A stretch of DNA of 64,000 nucleotides from Metabacillus fastidiosus NBRC 101226. GTDB taxonomy: Bacteria; Bacillota; Bacilli; Bacillales; Bacillaceae. The notes below the pieces were generated by a model. The model did no database searches and was not told the DNA's origin. It saw nothing but the letters and a program-made list of their open reading frames with translations. The translations under genes were made by a program, and so were the position numbers. Where the stretch lies: contig NZ_BCVG01000002.1 in NCBI RefSeq assembly GCF_001591625.1, positions 62,001 to 126,000 of the forward strand, in the 5' to 3' direction. This document shows, piece after piece, positions 20,242-28,764 of this stretch; position 1 is the first letter of the stretch; each line of letters opens with the position of its first letter.

Positions 20242-21231
20242 TTAGTAAAGTAAATTCACAAAATCAGACATCTCAATGTTTCCAAAGTATTTTTTCACAT
20301 CTAATTCTTTCATTGCTTCCTCAATTGCACTCTTTTCATATTTGATACCTGTCAGCTTCTTCTCAATTTCATGAACATCTTCTACACCAAAAAAATCCCC
20401 GTAAATTTTGCATTGTTCAATAAGCCCTTTGTTCACTTCAAGGCGGACATCGATCTGTCCGACTGGAAAACGGTGGGACCGCTGTAAATTAAATTTAGGT
20501 GATTTCCCGTAATTCCAATCCCAATTTTTATAACGTTCATTTGAAAGCTCATTAATTTTCTTCCAGTCTTCTTCTGTCAAAGTATACTTAGGAATCTCTT
20601 CTGACTCTTCAAAAATAGAATGGAGAAGCAATTCACGGAACTGTTCAATCGTTATTTCCTCTTTTAAAAACTCACTAATATTTGCAACACGGCTCCGAAT
20701 CGACTTAATCCCTTTTGACTCAATTTTATCTTTTCTTACTTTTAAGGCAGAAACAACATGGTCAATTTCAGAATCAAATAATAATGTTCCATGACTGAAC
20801 ATTCTTCCTCGGGTTGCAAACTGGGCATTGCCAGAAATTTTTCTTCCTTCTGCTACTAAATCATTTCTCCCGCTTAATTCCGCATTTACACCGAGCTTCT
20901 GTAATGCTTTAACGACAGGTTCAGTGAACTTTCTGAAATTATGAAAACTGTCTCCATCATCTTTTGTAATGAAACTGAAGTTTAAATTACCAAGATCATG
21001 ATAAACAGCACCGCCGCCTGATAATCTTCTGACGACATGTATACCTTCTTTTTCCACATAATCAGTATTAATTTCTTCGATCGTATTTTGATTTTTCCCA
21101 ATGATAATCGACGGCTCATTTATATAAAAAAGCAGATACGTTTCATTTGGATCTAAATTTTTTAAACAATATTCTTCAATTGCTAAATTAATCCGGGGAT
21201 CTGTTATTCCTTCATTATCAATAAATAGCAT
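20242..21231 (-). CDS. lplJ: Lipoate-protein ligase (LplJ-like)
   Basis: Ligase that activates free lipoate with ATP and attaches it to the lipoyl domains of 2-oxoacid dehydrogenases and GcvH. It carries the hallmark RRLSGGGAVYHDLGNLNFSF, IIGKNQNTIEEIN upstream, and SGNAQF with the downstream GTLLFD. Length is 329 residues with the C-terminal accessory domain, like LplJ (YhfJ). AAGGAGGATAAGAT precedes the ATG. It lies 12 bp after yhfI and is probably co-transcribed, as in B. subtilis. Confidence 0.95.
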   Translation of the reverse strand: MLFIDNEGITDPRINLAIEEYCLKNLDPNETYLLFYINEPSIIIGKNQNTIEEINTDYVEKEGIHVVRRLSGGGAVYHDLGNLNFSFITKDDGDSFHNFRKFTEPVVKALQKLGVNAELSGRNDLVAEGRKISGNAQFATRGRMFSHGTLLFDSEIDHVVSALKVRKDKIESKGIKSIRSRVANISEFLKEEITIEQFRELLLHSIFEESEEIPKYTLTEEDWKKINELSNERYKNWDWNYGKSPKFNLQRSHRFPVGQIDVRLEVNKGLIEQCKIYGDFFGVEDVHEIEKKLTGIKYEKSAIEEAMKELDVKKYFGNIEMSDFVNLLY

Positions 21232-21243
21232 ATCTTATCCTCC

Positions 21244-21981
21244 TTACAAGCTCCATTCATAGAAAGTATGTGCTAGCTCAATTTTTCCTTTATAAACTGT
21301 TCCTGCTTCTTTTACTAAATCTTCATGGTTTCCGAAATGCGGTAAATGTGTAAGCAGCACTTGTTTTACATTTGCATTTTTCGCAAGTTCTCCCACTTCT
21401 AAACTGTTCATATGACCGGCATTTGTTCCGTCCTGATGCGCATAAAAGTTACATTCGCTAATAAGCAAGTCCGCATCTTTAGAAAACTCAACAAATGACT
21501 GCTGGTAGCTTGAATCAGCTGTATAAACAATCGTAGCTTGTCCATCCGTAATCCGCATTGCAAAGCAGTCAACTGGATGTGTAGTTTTTAAGAATTCAAT
21601 TGTAAATGGACCAATTTTTTGCTTTTGATCCGGTGAATAGCCAATCCCATTTGTACTATTTTTATGTGTAAGCTTTGCAAATTCTTCCTTGTCATATGTA
21701 TGCCCATAAACCGGTAAAATCTTTTGATTATTATTTATAAAGGAAGATATAAGCTTCGCATATTGAAGCGAACCAACATCAGCTATATGATCTGCATGAT
21801 AATGGGATAAAATAACTGAATCTAATTCATCCACAGAAATTTTATTTTGTAGCTGTGCTAGTACACCACTGCCACAATCAATTAATAAACGAAAATCTCC
21901 TGATTCAAGCAAATAACCTGAAGTCGCCTCATTTGCACCTGGATAACCACCCCAAAAACCTATAACAGTAAGCCTCATCAA
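21244..21981 (-). CDS. yhfI: MBL-fold metal-dependent hydrolase YhfI
   Basis: A 245-residue metallo-beta-lactamase-fold protein of the RNase Z-like subgroup. The metal motif SHYHADHIAD gives H60, H62, D64 and H65; TTHPVDCFAMRI, YTADSSY and LLTHLPH supply the later ligands. Substrate is unknown. The start is a TTG or the next codon, an ATG at 21978; both are within range of AAAGGTGA. The pair yhfI-lplJ is conserved in Bacillus. Confidence 0.9.
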   Translation of the reverse strand: MMRLTVIGFWGGYPGANEATSGYLLESGDFRLLIDCGSGVLAQLQNKISVDELDSVILSHYHADHIADVGSLQYAKLISSFINNNQKILPVYGHTYDKEEFAKLTHKNSTNGIGYSPDQKQKIGPFTIEFLKTTHPVDCFAMRITDGQATIVYTADSSYQQSFVEFSKDADLLISECNFYAHQDGTNAGHMNSLEVGELAKNANVKQVLLTHLPHFGNHEDLVKEAGTVYKGKIELAHTFYEWSL

Positions 21982-22068
21982 TCACATCACCTTTCTTATT
22001 TTCTCATTTCACTATATCGAATTCTAAAAAAAATTGCATTATTTCCATCTATTGTTATAAAACAAACA

Positions 22069-22098
22069 TTGACTTAATATATTCTGTTATAATACAAT
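22069..22098 (+). promoter_or_regulatory. Promoter of yhfH
   Basis: TTGACT at 22069-22074, 18-bp spacer, TACAAT at 22093-22098. A closer TATAAT at 22088 would leave only 13 bp. The gene starts 31 bp downstream. Confidence 0.55.
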
Positions 22099-22128
22099 TA
22101 CATTACTAAATGAGCAGGGGGAAATAAA

Positions 22129-22263
22129 ATGTTAATTAAAATAACTGAATTTTTCAAAAACTTACCGCGTAAAAAATGTATGGACTGTGGACATGAAATT
22201 GAAGAACAGCATGAATGTTATGGGAACAGATGCTGTGATTGTTTGAATATTAAAGATTTATAG
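22129..22263 (+). CDS. yhfH: YhfH-family small zinc-ribbon-like protein
   Basis: A 44-residue protein (MLIKITEFFKNLPRKKC then MDCGHEIEEQHECYGNRCCD). Five cysteines arranged as CxxC and CxxxxxCCxxC suggest a small zinc-binding knuckle. AGGGGGAAATAAA precedes the ATG by 7 nt. YhfH-type proteins are common and short in Bacillus and lie beside yhfI; function is unknown. It is transcribed alone between a promoter and a strong terminator. Confidence 0.88.
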   Translation: MLIKITEFFKNLPRKKCMDCGHEIEEQHECYGNRCCDCLNIKDL

Positions 22264-22270
22264 GGTAATA

Positions 22271-22310
22271 GAAAAGAGGCTGGGAAAGGAAACCCTGCCT
22301 CTTTTCTATT
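22271..22310. terminator. Bidirectional terminator between yhfH and yhgE
   Basis: AAAAGAGGCTGGG and CCCTGCCTCTTTT pair almost perfectly around 8 nt, with T-rich tails on both strands (CTATT on plus, CTATTACC on minus). It serves the convergent genes yhfH and yhgE. Confidence 0.88.
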
Positions 22311-22343
22311 ATCAATATATCGGCAATTTATCCAATACATGTT

Positions 22344-24560
22344 CTAAGCTTCTATTTCTTGAACTCTATTCTTTCTTACCTTCATTGCAAAATAAGCAAT
22401 TGTACCAATCATCATAACAACCATATATCCGATTAAAATAAATGCCTGATTCCACATATGTCCGTAGTCTCCACTCGTAATAACCGCTTTAAAACCGGAT
22501 ACGGAGTAAGACATTGGCAGTAAGTTATGGATTGGCTGCAATGCAGTCGGAATTAACTCAAGCGGGAATGAACCTGCACTCGTCGTTAATTGGAGGATCA
22601 GAATGATGATCCCGATAAATCTTCCCGGATTGTCCATTGTCGTTACTAAAAACTGAACAATCGAAAGGAATGTGAAGCTCGTAATAATACTTAATAAATA
22701 AAACAATGGAATGTTTTGAACATCAATTTTCAGTATGAATAATAAAATACTATCAACCAGTACTGCCTGGACGATACCAACTATAAATAAGACACCAAAT
22801 TTACTTAAGAACCATGAGAAACCGGATTTCGGTGTTCCAAATGAATCTCTCATCGGGAAAATAATAGATAAAGTTAATGCACCAACGAATAAAGAAATCG
22901 AAATGAAGTATGGTGCAAAGCCAGTTCCATAGTTCGGTACTTCATTTACTTTTTCATCTTTTACTTTCACTGGTTCTGCTACCATATCATAAAGCTTATC
23001 AGAACCTTTTGCATCCTTGCTCTCTTCCCTTGCATCCTGTAATTTTGTTGATAATTCCTCTGTTCCTTCTGAAAGCTTACTTACACCATCATCAAGCTCT
23101 TTTGAACCATCTGCGAGTTTTGTTGAGCCATCTTTTAAAGTGGCTGAACCGTCCACCAGCTGTTTCACACCACTTGTTAAGTCATTTCCACCGTTCACGA
23201 GCTGCGCGGATCCTGCCTTTGCCTCTGTAATTTTTTCGCCAAAGGTAGTTAATCCTTCTGTTAGCTGCTTCTGCCCTGATTGCAGATCGCCAGCCCCTTT
23301 ATAAAGTTTTTCCTGCCCAGCTGTTAATTCATTAACACCTTTTGCAAGAGCATTTGCTCCATTGTTTAAAGCGGTTGCTTGTTCAGGAAGCTTTTCCACA
23401 CCTTTATTTAATGTACTTGCTCCTTTATCTAGTTCATCTAACCCGGCTGATAAATTTTTACTGCTCTCCTTTATTTGATCAATTCCGGCTGCAAGAGCAA
23501 TCAGTTCTTGTTTTTTCTCTTCAGGAAGCGGTAATGCTTTTAATTCCTCTATGCTTGCATTTAATTTAGTTGAAACTTGATCAAGCCCGGCTGATAATTG
23601 TTTTGCACCTTCAGAAGCATTATGATTTCCTTCAGCCAGTTTTTTTGTTCCTGTCACGATTTCAGGAGCTTTTTTAACAAGTGTACTCGTTCCATCCGTT
23701 AATTGTGGAACTTTGTTTTGCATTTCTTTCATACCTGCTAATGATGTCGATAATCCTTCCTTCAATTGCCCGGCTCCATTTTCCGCCTTTTCTGCACCAT
23801 TAGCTAACTGTTTCTGTCCTTCCTGCATTTTACCAAGGCCTTCATCTAATGCTTTCAATCCTTTCGTCAACTTTTCCGAACCGCTTGATGCCGTTTTTAA
23901 TCCATCTTCAAATGTAATCGAACTTTCAGCCAATTTTTCTAAATTATCTTTCAGTTTTCCAGAACCTTCTTTTAAATCGATTGCCCCATTATTTATTTCA
24001 GATGAACCATCACTCGCCTTACCGATTCCATCTGCTAATTTTTCTATATTTTCAAAAATACTTTCCGCATATGTTTTCGTTAATGTTTTTGAAACTTCAT
24101 CTTTTATTCTAACGACAGCGTTTTCCCCAATTTGTGAGGATAAAAAGTTCATTCCTTCATTTGGAATATACTTTATTTCTAATTTCTTAGGGTTATCCTC
24201 TGTCAATGATGCTGCATTTTTTGAGAATTCTTTCGGTATTTCAATAATCATATAGTATTCTTCATTTTCTAATCCTTTTTCTGCTTCTGCTTTATTAACA
24301 AACTGCCAATTAAACTTCTTTTCCTCTTTTAAATTTTCAATCAGATCAGAACCAACTTGCAGATTTTTTCCTTCAAACTGTGTTCCTGTATCTTCATTAA
24401 CAACAGCTACCGGCAACCTGTCTAAATTCCCGTATGGATCCCAAAAGGCGTATAAGTAAACACCACTATATAGCAATGGAATAAACATAACACCAATAAT
24501 AGCAATTAATAGTTTCTTATTTTTAAATATGTTCTTCCATTCTGTTTTTAATAATGACAT
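22344..24560 (-). CDS. yhgE: YhgE/Pip-family membrane protein
   Basis: A 738-residue membrane protein of the YhgE/Pip (phage infection protein) and ESX-like secretion accessory family. One membrane segment lies near residues 20-40 and a cluster of five to six after residue 550 (ABC-2-permease-like). Between them is a long extracellular stalk rich in repeats of the form L-x-x-G-x-x-x-L (for example SGKLKDNLEKLAESS, GANALAKGVNELTAG). The start at 24560 follows GGAGGA by 6 nt; the frame extends 13 codons upstream across an operator. It is expressed next to its TetR regulator yhgD. Members act as phage receptors or with small-molecule export and WXG100 secretion; the role here is not determined. 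Confidence 0.88.
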   Translation of the reverse strand: MSLLKTEWKNIFKNKKLLIAIIGVMFIPLLYSGVYLYAFWDPYGNLDRLPVAVVNEDTGTQFEGKNLQVGSDLIENLKEEKKFNWQFVNKAEAEKGLENEEYYMIIEIPKEFSKNAASLTEDNPKKLEIKYIPNEGMNFLSSQIGENAVVRIKDEVSKTLTKTYAESIFENIEKLADGIGKASDGSSEINNGAIDLKEGSGKLKDNLEKLAESSITFEDGLKTASSGSEKLTKGLKALDEGLGKMQEGQKQLANGAEKAENGAGQLKEGLSTSLAGMKEMQNKVPQLTDGTSTLVKKAPEIVTGTKKLAEGNHNASEGAKQLSAGLDQVSTKLNASIEELKALPLPEEKKQELIALAAGIDQIKESSKNLSAGLDELDKGASTLNKGVEKLPEQATALNNGANALAKGVNELTAGQEKLYKGAGDLQSGQKQLTEGLTTFGEKITEAKAGSAQLVNGGNDLTSGVKQLVDGSATLKDGSTKLADGSKELDDGVSKLSEGTEELSTKLQDAREESKDAKGSDKLYDMVAEPVKVKDEKVNEVPNYGTGFAPYFISISLFVGALTLSIIFPMRDSFGTPKSGFSWFLSKFGVLFIVGIVQAVLVDSILLFILKIDVQNIPLFYLLSIITSFTFLSIVQFLVTTMDNPGRFIGIIILILQLTTSAGSFPLELIPTALQPIHNLLPMSYSVSGFKAVITSGDYGHMWNQAFILIGYMVVMMIGTIAYFAMKVRKNRVQEIEA

Positions 24561-24582
24561 AGACATTCCTCCAAATAACTGA

Positions 24583-24607
24583 ATGACCATTTTAGCCATT
24601 TGGTCAT
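24583..24607. promoter_or_regulatory. Candidate YhgD operator upstream of yhgE
   Basis: ATGACCA and TGGTCAT, a perfect 7-bp inverted repeat separated by 11 bp, in the gap between the yhgD stop and the yhgE start. The same arrangement occurs upstream of yhgD at 25224-25248. Confidence 0.75.
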
Positions 24608-24630
24608 TTTATAGTAAAAATATAGGACTA

Positions 24631-25203
24631 TTATTTTAATAATCCTTTCAAAAAATATAATTCAAACAGTTCCGCAATTTTCTCTTTTTCTAATGGCGGA
24701 TGATGTTTTTCCCAGTCAAAAATCAGTGAGATATAAAGTTTAAACATAATGAATGCGGTAATTTCCGGATCACATTGCTTTATTTCCCCTTTATCCATTG
24801 CTTCAATCACTTTTTGCTTCATATATGCTAAGATCATTTCTTCTACTTTCTGAACAACTTCTTTCACAGCAGGTGTTCCCATTTCACTGCTTTCCTGAAA
24901 AATTTTGATCATCAGCTGATGCTTTTTTCTAAATTGCAGCAGACGGTATAAAGCGAGATGGACATTTTCAAAAAACGGCAAATTTGGATCAATAGCCTCC
25001 TCCGCTTCAGTACGCATCTCCTTTAATAAACTTACAATGATCTCATCAAAGAGTTCTTCCTTGTTTTTATAAAAAGTATAAATTGTCCCTTTTCCTACAT
25101 TTGCAAGACGTGCAACCTGATCCATCGTCGTTGCCTTATATCCAAACTGTGTAAATGATCTTGTCGCCGCTTCGATAATTAATTGTTGACGGTCAACACT
25201 CAA
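24631..25203 (-). CDS. yhgD: TetR-family regulator (YhgD-like)
   Basis: A 190-residue repressor. Residues about 8-55 are the TetR helix-turn-helix (ATMDQVARLANVGKGTIYTF then YKNKEELF); the C-terminal domain is all-helical and ligand-binding. The TTG start at 25203 is 6 nt after GAGGTG; a GTG three codons earlier falls inside that site. It is located upstream of and on the same strand as yhgE, with matching inverted repeats before both genes, so it probably represses itself and yhgE. The ligand is unknown. Confidence 0.9.
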   Translation of the reverse strand: MSVDRQQLIIEAATRSFTQFGYKATTMDQVARLANVGKGTIYTFYKNKEELFDEIIVSLLKEMRTEAEEAIDPNLPFFENVHLALYRLLQFRKKHQLMIKIFQESSEMGTPAVKEVVQKVEEMILAYMKQKVIEAMDKGEIKQCDPEITAFIMFKLYISLIFDWEKHHPPLEKEKIAELFELYFLKGLLK

Positions 25204-25223
25204 TCCTATCACCTCAAGTCAAA

Positions 25224-25248
25224 TTGACTAAATTAGTATTATGGTCAT
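25224..25248. promoter_or_regulatory. Candidate YhgD operator upstream of yhgD
   Basis: TTGACTA and TGGTCAT separated by 11 bp, the same half-site and spacing as the yhgE site at 24583-24607, located 20 bp upstream of the yhgD start. TTAG is shared in both spacers. Confidence 0.7.
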
Positions 25249-25374
25249 TTTCTCTATTTAGTAATGTATCACATTTTCTTTAAAACAACAAGAAAATAAA
25301 GATTACATATTAAATAAAAACGCAGTAATTGCTTATCATTCTAAAAAGAACACCGCAAAGATGCTGAGAAAATC

Positions 25375-25434
25375 GGATAATAAAAGGATAGATAAAGCCG
25401 GCAATTTCTGCTTTTATCTATCCTTTTTATTATC
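25375..25434. terminator. Terminator at the 3' end of the LnrLMN-like operon
   Basis: GGATAATAAAAGGATAGATAAA and its near-perfect complement form a stem of more than 20 bp around CGGCAATTTCT; T-rich on the minus side. The remaining 25249-25374 sequence shows nothing else. Confidence 0.85.
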
Positions 25435-25439
25435 TTCTC

Positions 25440-26582
25440 TTACACAAAATTTCTTACATTATTATTTCTTCCAAATTTATAAATAGCAATTAGGAAAAAT
25501 GTAAGAGCAAAAGAAAACAGAATCAAATAATTAAGATATAAATCTCCAAATTGTTCTCCTCGCTGATGCTCCATAATCGTTGCCAAAACCCACTTTTGCG
25601 GCAAAAAATCAGAAACCTTTTGTATAGCCTCTGGCATCAATTCCATTGGCCAGAAACAGCCTGACAATAGGCATGTTGGAAGAATAACTAATTTCTGCAA
25701 TGCACCAGCAGCGGCGGAAGACTTTGAAAATGCAACAATTAAGATTGATAAGCCTACAGTAACTAATGCAAATAATAACATAATAACGAGCATTTCTATA
25801 AAAGGAATATTAAGATCAATTCCAAATATTTTTGTCATTACGAGTAATGTCAATATAATCTGTGCAGCTAATATAATGAAATTAACGATAATATTAGCTG
25901 ATACATATTGTTTAGAGCTAAGCGGTGATGCTAAGAGTCTAAAATATGTTCTTCTTTCCTTTTCTTTCAAAATAATTTCTGATAAATTACATGCACCAAA
26001 TAACATAATCATAATTAAAAAGCCGATCGATTGATATGTCATCTTTTTATTTTTTGATGTATCTTGAAGCCCATTTGTTACTAATTTAAAACTTGATTTC
26101 TTATAATTATCATAAATAGCTTTATATTCTGCTTCATTTTTTGCTGCTTTTGCGATTGCAGCAATGTTATCAAGATAATTGTATAAATAGATTTTTATAA
26201 AGCCTGTAATCTCTGTTCCTCTAATAGAGCTAATTTGAATATGATTCGGATTTCCTTCCTTCATACTGCTGGAAAATCCTTTTTCAAATAGAAGGACAGC
26301 ATCCACTGACCCCGATACAATTGTATCTTCCATCTCTGATTTTTTAATAGAAATAATATGGGTAGTTTCCAGCCTTCCTAAAAAGGAAATAGTATCCTCT
26401 GTGATCTCTGTTCTTTCCTCATCAATAATCCCAATCCGGATTTTTTCTTCTTTCTCTCCTCCATATGCAACGAGTGCAATAATAATGCCAACAAGTGGAA
26501 GGACAATATAGACAATATAATTCTTTTTATCTTTAAATGTTATTTTAAAAATATTGGCAATGAGCCAAAAAAGCTCTTTCAT
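25440..26582 (-). CDS. ABC-2 type exporter permease (LnrN-like)
   Basis: A 380-residue ABC-2 permease: one N-terminal membrane segment, a large extracellular domain (about residues 45-175) and five to six C-terminal membrane segments, with the LLSGCFWPMELMPEAIQKV motif typical of ABC2_membrane_3. It lies 1 bp after the companion permease, and the pair differ enough to form a heterodimer. The arrangement response regulator, kinase, ATPase, two permeases matches B. subtilis LnrJKLMN (YfiJKLMN), which confers linearmycin resistance. The substrate here is unknown. Confidence 0.85.
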   Translation of the reverse strand: MKELFWLIANIFKITFKDKKNYIVYIVLPLVGIIIALVAYGGEKEEKIRIGIIDEERTEITEDTISFLGRLETTHIISIKKSEMEDTIVSGSVDAVLLFEKGFSSSMKEGNPNHIQISSIRGTEITGFIKIYLYNYLDNIAAIAKAAKNEAEYKAIYDNYKKSSFKLVTNGLQDTSKNKKMTYQSIGFLIMIMLFGACNLSEIILKEKERRTYFRLLASPLSSKQYVSANIIVNFIILAAQIILTLLVMTKIFGIDLNIPFIEMLVIMLLFALVTVGLSILIVAFSKSSAAAGALQKLVILPTCLLSGCFWPMELMPEAIQKVSDFLPQKWVLATIMEHQRGEQFGDLYLNYLILFSFALTFFLIAIYKFGRNNNVRNFV

Positions 26583-26583
26583 C

Positions 26584-27711
26584 TTATATTCCCTCCTTTC
26601 TGTTTATCGATAATATTGTACTAGATAATAATATAATAGCTAACAGAAGATTTAAGGAGATTGGAAGGACTGCCGCTGTTAGATCATCTGTAAAAATAAT
26701 CTTTTTTATTGCTTCATTCGTCCATGTTAATGGAGAAAGAGTAGCTATCATATTTAATGTGCCTCCTTCTGAAGCATTCATTGGAAAGTAAGCACCTCCG
26801 AAGAAACAAGCAAGTTGTACAATAATAACAGAAGTAACTGTTACCGCCTCAGGAGTTTTTAAAAGATGGCTAATTCCCATTCCCAAACTGATTCCAAATA
26901 AAATAAGTGAAAATAAAATAGCAATAACGAGTAAAGGATGGTTGCCCCAGTTTGCTTTAAAAACAAATTTACTAAATGTTAAAACCGTTAATATACTGAC
27001 AGCATTTATAATAAAACAGCCAATTAACTTACCTATGAAAATATCAGCCTTTCTAATTGGAGCAGCCATTAACCTGGTATCAATATTGAATGTTTTCTCA
27101 CTCCGAAATAAATCATAGCAATGATAAAGACTAAATAAAGCAATCATAGATGTCATCACAATTGCATAATAATCCATTGAACTTGGCTGTTCTTTTGAAT
27201 TTATTGCCTTTTCTTTTATATACTCATTAGATGTACTTACTTTAAGAGCCTCATTTGCTTTGGCCGGATTTATTTTTGTCACTTCAGAAACGAGATTATA
27301 TTTATCAACATAGGCTTGCATCACACCTTGTACAATACTTGTTTTAATCGTATTTAATTCATTGCCGTACAGATTAAGCCCATTATTATCAAGTTCCATA
27401 TACACATCATAATCACCCTGCTTCACTGCATCCTTCTCATTTATGCCTGCTGACGCTTTATGAAAATAAATATCTGATTTCTTCATTTCCTCTTTAAAAA
27501 TATGAAATGAATGAGATACTTCATTAGTTGCTTTATCATTATATAAAACATGAATATCGTCTACAGAAATTCCATTATCAAATGTATTTGCTAATGCTGT
27601 TCCAAGGATAAGCATCAAAACAATCGGGAAAGCGAGATAAAATAAAAATGTTTGTACCTCGCGAATATTACGCCTTAATTCATTCATCGCAATGATGAAA
27701 ATATTCATCAC
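26584..27711 (-). CDS. ABC-2 type exporter permease (LnrM-like)
   Basis: A 375-residue ABC-2 permease with the same plan as its downstream partner: one N-terminal membrane segment, an extracellular domain of about 140 residues and six C-terminal segments, including LACFFGGAYFPMNASEGG. The start MNIFIIAMNELRRN may be the first or second Met. It lies 24 bp after the ATPase gene and 1 bp before the second permease. It probably forms the membrane channel with that partner. Confidence 0.85.
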   Translation of the reverse strand: MMNIFIIAMNELRRNIREVQTFLFYLAFPIVLMLILGTALANTFDNGISVDDIHVLYNDKATNEVSHSFHIFKEEMKKSDIYFHKASAGINEKDAVKQGDYDVYMELDNNGLNLYGNELNTIKTSIVQGVMQAYVDKYNLVSEVTKINPAKANEALKVSTSNEYIKEKAINSKEQPSSMDYYAIVMTSMIALFSLYHCYDLFRSEKTFNIDTRLMAAPIRKADIFIGKLIGCFIINAVSILTVLTFSKFVFKANWGNHPLLVIAILFSLILFGISLGMGISHLLKTPEAVTVTSVIIVQLACFFGGAYFPMNASEGGTLNMIATLSPLTWTNEAIKKIIFTDDLTAAVLPISLNLLLAIILLSSTILSINRKEGI

Positions 27712-27735
27712 CTTTCATCCTCCTTTCTATTTTTA

Positions 27736-28677
27736 TTAATCACGTAAATTTCGCCCTGTTAATGTTAGAAATACAGTTTCTAAACTAGGGGCTTTTTCTT
27801 CTAATGATCTAATCTCAATATCATTAGAAATAAAATATTGAATAATGTTATTAAAATTATTTACTTCCAATTCTGAATTGATCTTTATCGTACTTGTGTC
27901 TTCATCCGCTTGGATAGCTCTTATTCCTGTAATATCTTTTAATTGTTCTAAATCAATATTTTCTAATGAACGCAGTTCGATCATCATATCTTTCGTATCA
28001 GTAATAATAGATTTTAATTGTTCCTTCGTTCCTTCCGCAATTATTTTTCCGTGATCCATAATTGCAATTTTTGTACATACTTCCTCCACTTCCTCCATAT
28101 AATGGCTCGTATAAATGATCGTACAGCCCATTCTGTTCAGCTCTTTCACCGACTCTAAAATATGATTCCTTGACTGCGGATCAATCCCTACCGTCGGTTC
28201 ATCCATAATAATAAGCTTCGGTCGATGTGCGATCGCACAAGCAATGTTCAATCTTCGTTTCATCCCTCCGGAAAAATCTTTCGGATAGCTTTTCTGTCTA
28301 TCCGTCAAGCCGACAAACTTTAATGCTTCCCGTACTCTTTCATTTAACTCAGAACCTCTTAGGCCATATAGTCCTGCAAAAAACCTCACGTTCTCATATG
28401 CTGTTAAATCTTCATAAATTGCAATATCCTGTGGCACAAGCCCAATATTTAATTTCGCGTATTTTCTATCCTTATTTATATCTTTTCCAAGAACAGTAAT
28501 ATCGCCTTCTGTCATTTTAAGCAGGCTCGCTATCATATTAATTGTCGTACTTTTGCCAGCACCATTCGAACCAAGAAAACCGAAAATTTCTCCTTCTTTT
28601 ATCGTTAATGAAAGATTATCTACCGCGATAAAACTCCCAAATTTCTTCGTTAAGTTTGTTAGCTGTAAAACATTCAT
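27736..28677 (-). CDS. ABC exporter ATPase (LnrL-like)
   Basis: A 313-residue ATPase of the DrrA/CcmA-like export class. Walker [12 protein letters not shown], signature [13 protein letters not shown] and Walker [18 protein letters not shown] are intact, followed by the H-loop [10 protein letters not shown]. The ATG at 28677 has GGGAGG 9 nt upstream; two earlier in-frame ATGs lie on or before that site. A strong terminator lies between this gene and the kinase gene, with only about 35 bp before the start, so transcription probably enters by read-through or from inside the kinase gene. Confidence 0.92.
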   Translation of the reverse strand: MNVLQLTNLTKKFGSFIAVDNLSLTIKEGEIFGFLGSNGAGKSTTINMIASLLKMTEGDITVLGKDINKDRKYAKLNIGLVPQDIAIYEDLTAYENVRFFAGLYGLRGSELNERVREALKFVGLTDRQKSYPKDFSGGMKRRLNIACAIAHRPKLIIMDEPTVGIDPQSRNHILESVKELNRMGCTIIYTSHYMEEVEEVCTKIAIMDHGKIIAEGTKEQLKSIITDTKDMMIELRSLENIDLEQLKDITGIRAIQADEDTSTIKINSELEVNNFNNIIQYFISNDIEIRSLEEKAPSLETVFLTLTGRNLRD

Positions 28678-28711
28678 TCCTCTCATCCTCCCTTTCTTCT
28701 TCATAATAAAA

Positions 28712-28743
28712 TAAAAAAATGAACTTCTATAGTGCAGAAGTTC
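28712..28743 (-). terminator. Terminator between sensor kinase and ABC exporter genes
   Basis: On the minus strand TGAACTTCT and AGAAGTTCA form a perfect 9-bp stem with a 7-nt loop, followed by TTTTTTTATTTT. It lies after the kinase stop (28765) and before the ATPase ribosome-binding site. Confidence 0.9.
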
Positions 28744-28764
28744 ATCACTTTCAGATGAGAATAT

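Noticed and set aside
22910-24255. Several plus-strand frames of 75-180 codons within yhgE
   Set aside because: They are shadows of the repetitive, low-complexity YhgE stalk; the encoded sequences are periodic and lack ribosome-binding sites.
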